Part shown: piece after piece, positions 63,000 to 64,000 of the stretch | Numbering within the stretch: the first letter of the stretch is position 1 | Layout of the letters: each line of letters opens with the position of its first letter | Assembly: GCF_001049755.1 (NCBI RefSeq) | Contig: NZ_CVLB01000001.1 | Location: forward strand, 2,126,995 to 2,190,994 | DNA from: Brachyspira suanatina | GTDB lineage: Bacteria > Spirochaetota > Brachyspiria > Brachyspirales > Brachyspiraceae | Direction of reading: 5' to 3' | Length of the DNA: 64,000 bases | Program-made: the position numbers and the translations under genes | The notes under the pieces: model-generated | What the model was told of the DNA's origin: nothing | Seen by the model: the letters and a program-made list of their open reading frames with translations, nothing else | The model's database searches: none

Positions 63000-63362
63000 A
63001 TGAAGAGATTAAAATACGGTGATGTATTAATATTTTTATTTATAATTATTTTCTCATTTTTTTATGCTAAAAACTTGATTTCAAATAAAAGCAGTAAAAT
63101 AATAATAGATACTTATGATAAATCTTTTAGATATGATTTAAATACTGACAGAGAAATTACTGTTAATGGTTTATTAGGTGAATCAAAAATACTTATAAGC
63201 AATCAGCAAATTATGTTTGAAAGTTCGCCTTGCAGAGATAAACTATGCATCAAAGCAGGCGTACTAAAAAATTCACCTATAATATGCATGCCTAATGGTA
63301 TATCTATAAGATTCGAAAAAAATATGGAGAACAATATAGAAATTGATTCTGTAGTTCAATAG
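63000..63362 (+). CDS. NusG domain II-containing membrane protein
   Basis: 120 residues. One N-terminal helix (KYGDVLIFLFIIIFSFFYAKNLI) and an extracytoplasmic domain with the NusG_II pattern: KIIIDTYDKSFRYDLNTDREITVNGLLGESKILISNQQIMFESSPCRDKLCIKAGVL. A conserved Cys pair is in SPCRDKLCIKAG, and a third Cys is in IICMPNGI. This family commonly pairs with Gx transporter and FMN-transferase (ApbE/Rnf-type) genes in anaerobes. Here the Gx gene follows 8 bases later. The precise role is unproven. Confidence 0.9.
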   Translation: MKRLKYGDVLIFLFIIIFSFFYAKNLISNKSSKIIIDTYDKSFRYDLNTDREITVNGLLGESKILISNQQIMFESSPCRDKLCIKAGVLKNSPIICMPNGISIRFEKNMENNIEIDSVVQ

Positions 63363-63370
63363 GAATATTT

Positions 63371-63916
63371 ATGTTATTTTTAGAGAATATAAAATCTCAT
63401 ATAGGTAAAAGAAGAATATACGATATAATATTTTTTGCTTTTTTATCCTCATTTATAGCAGCTGTTGAAAATATGTTTCCAAGACCAATACCATATTTCA
63501 GGATAGGATTTTCTTTTATTATTGTATTGATGGTTGTAGACGTATTCACTTTCAGAGAGCTATTATTACTCATATTTATAAAGAATGTTTCTGTTGCTTT
63601 GGCTTTTGCCTATATATTAACACCTCCATTTTATTTAGGATTATGCGGAGGAATCACATCAATCATAATAATGAAATTTATGAGTTATTTCAAAAATACA
63701 TTTTCTATTTTTGGAGTGAGTTTAGCAGGTTCTTTAATAAGTAATTTATCTCAGGCTTTTCTATCCAAATATTTATTTAAATTACCGGATATAAGATTCT
63801 TAATAGTACCTGTATTTATATTATCACTAATAACAGGAAGTATAGTTGGAATTATCACTATGTTATTATGCACAAATAATACTAAAAAAAGTGATTCTTA
63901 TGCTGATAATAATTAA
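63371..63916 (+). CDS. Gx transporter family / heptaprenyl diphosphate synthase component I
   Basis: 181 residues with about five membrane helices and the family landmarks FFAFLSSFIAAVENMFPRPIPYFRIGFSFIIVLMVVDVFTFRELLLLIFIKN and LGLCGGITSIIIMKFMSYF, then LAGSLISNLSQAFLSKYLF. The family is named both as Gx transporter and as component I of heptaprenyl diphosphate synthase; neither role is certain. It ends the cdaA operon and overlaps by 4 bases the end of a convergent gene. GGAAT lies 5-9 bases upstream of the ATG. Confidence 0.9.
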   Translation: MLFLENIKSHIGKRRIYDIIFFAFLSSFIAAVENMFPRPIPYFRIGFSFIIVLMVVDVFTFRELLLLIFIKNVSVALAFAYILTPPFYLGLCGGITSIIIMKFMSYFKNTFSIFGVSLAGSLISNLSQAFLSKYLFKLPDIRFLIVPVFILSLITGSIVGIITMLLCTNNTKKSDSYADNN

Positions 63917-64000
63917 TTAATAGCAAGTAAAGTTTCCTGTAAAGCCTGCATATATTCTCTTGCTCTTGAAACATTAGGATTAGCAGGATATTCTGATATA
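63913..64000 (-). CDS. C-terminal end of an unknown gene (partial)
   Basis: Only the last 28 codons are visible, reading ISEYPANPNVSRAREYMQAL and QETLLAIN before the TAA at 63915-63913. The pattern (short helical turn, YPxNPxVxRAxEYMxAL) is reminiscent of the last repeat of TPR or BamD-like proteins, but this is a weak hint. It converges on the Gx gene with a 4-base overlap. Confidence 0.6.
   Translation of the reverse strand, partial: ISEYPANPNVSRAREYMQALQETLLAIN

Noticed and set aside
1-64000. tRNA, rRNA, prophage or complete insertion sequence
   Set aside because: None was recognised by eye on either strand; a tRNA search program would be the decisive test for missed tRNAs.

Overview
The window is a strongly AT-rich bacterial chromosome segment with short intergenic gaps, Lys/Asn/Ile-rich proteins, many lipoproteins and many ankyrin-repeat proteins. 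This style, together with the gene families seen, fits a spirochaete of the genus Brachyspira. That assignment is recognition from sequence style, not a database result. No rRNA, tRNA, CRISPR array, prophage or complete insertion sequence was seen.

Layout. 1-2.8 kb: the end of a CsgG/FlgT-like protein, an unknown protein, and two lipoprotein methionine sulfoxide reductases (MsrB, MsrA). 2.8-11 kb, mostly minus strand: a phosphoesterase, an FtsX-like permease, an NlpE-like lipoprotein, a sugar O-methyltransferase preceded by an 18.6-copy CTTGT tract, lysS, a DUF3592 protein and an EFR1-type flavodoxin/ferredoxin. 11-20 kb, accessory: three tandem ankyrin lipoproteins and a fourth membrane-anchored ankyrin protein, separated by structured repeats, then two Rpn-type PD-(D/E)XK nuclease genes flanking a stripped-down permease paralogue. 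20-29 kb: mutS, a cupin, dcd, pgi, a broken methyltransferase, a lipoprotein with two cystatin-like repeats, a VWA protein and a PAP2 phosphatase. 29.5-35.5 kb: an alpha-glucan/alpha-glucoside block (PTS EIICB, GH4, BioD-like NTPase, GH57). 35.7-46.6 kb: glmS, dgt, a DUF285-DUF4132 fusion, purF, purC, purE, a rhodanese, a 54-residue zinc ribbon and a DUF815 ATPase. 46.8-55.4 kb: a chemotaxis receptor, glyQ, an encapsulin nanocompartment with encapsulated ferritin, a DUF2157 protein, a PepSY-like periplasmic protein with a striking promoter, and a UvrD/PcrA helicase. 55.6-64 kb: ispG, an overlapping TPR/unknown pair, a gene-free stretch that looks like a structured RNA gene, a DUF3298-like protein, and a cdaA-cdaR-NusG_II-Gx operon for cyclic di-AMP and probably isoprenoid or flavin-related membrane functions.

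Common themes are oxidative and iron stress (MsrA/B, encapsulated ferritin, EFR1), alpha-glucan use, purine and amino-sugar supply, and envelope lipoproteins. Two families of dispersed intergenic repeats recur: a structured AGCGATAAAC element and a GC-rich CCCAGTTCTTTT composite. Several genes (msrB, cdaA, both Rpn genes) have consensus promoters whose -10 box is so close to the ATG that leaderless transcripts are predicted.
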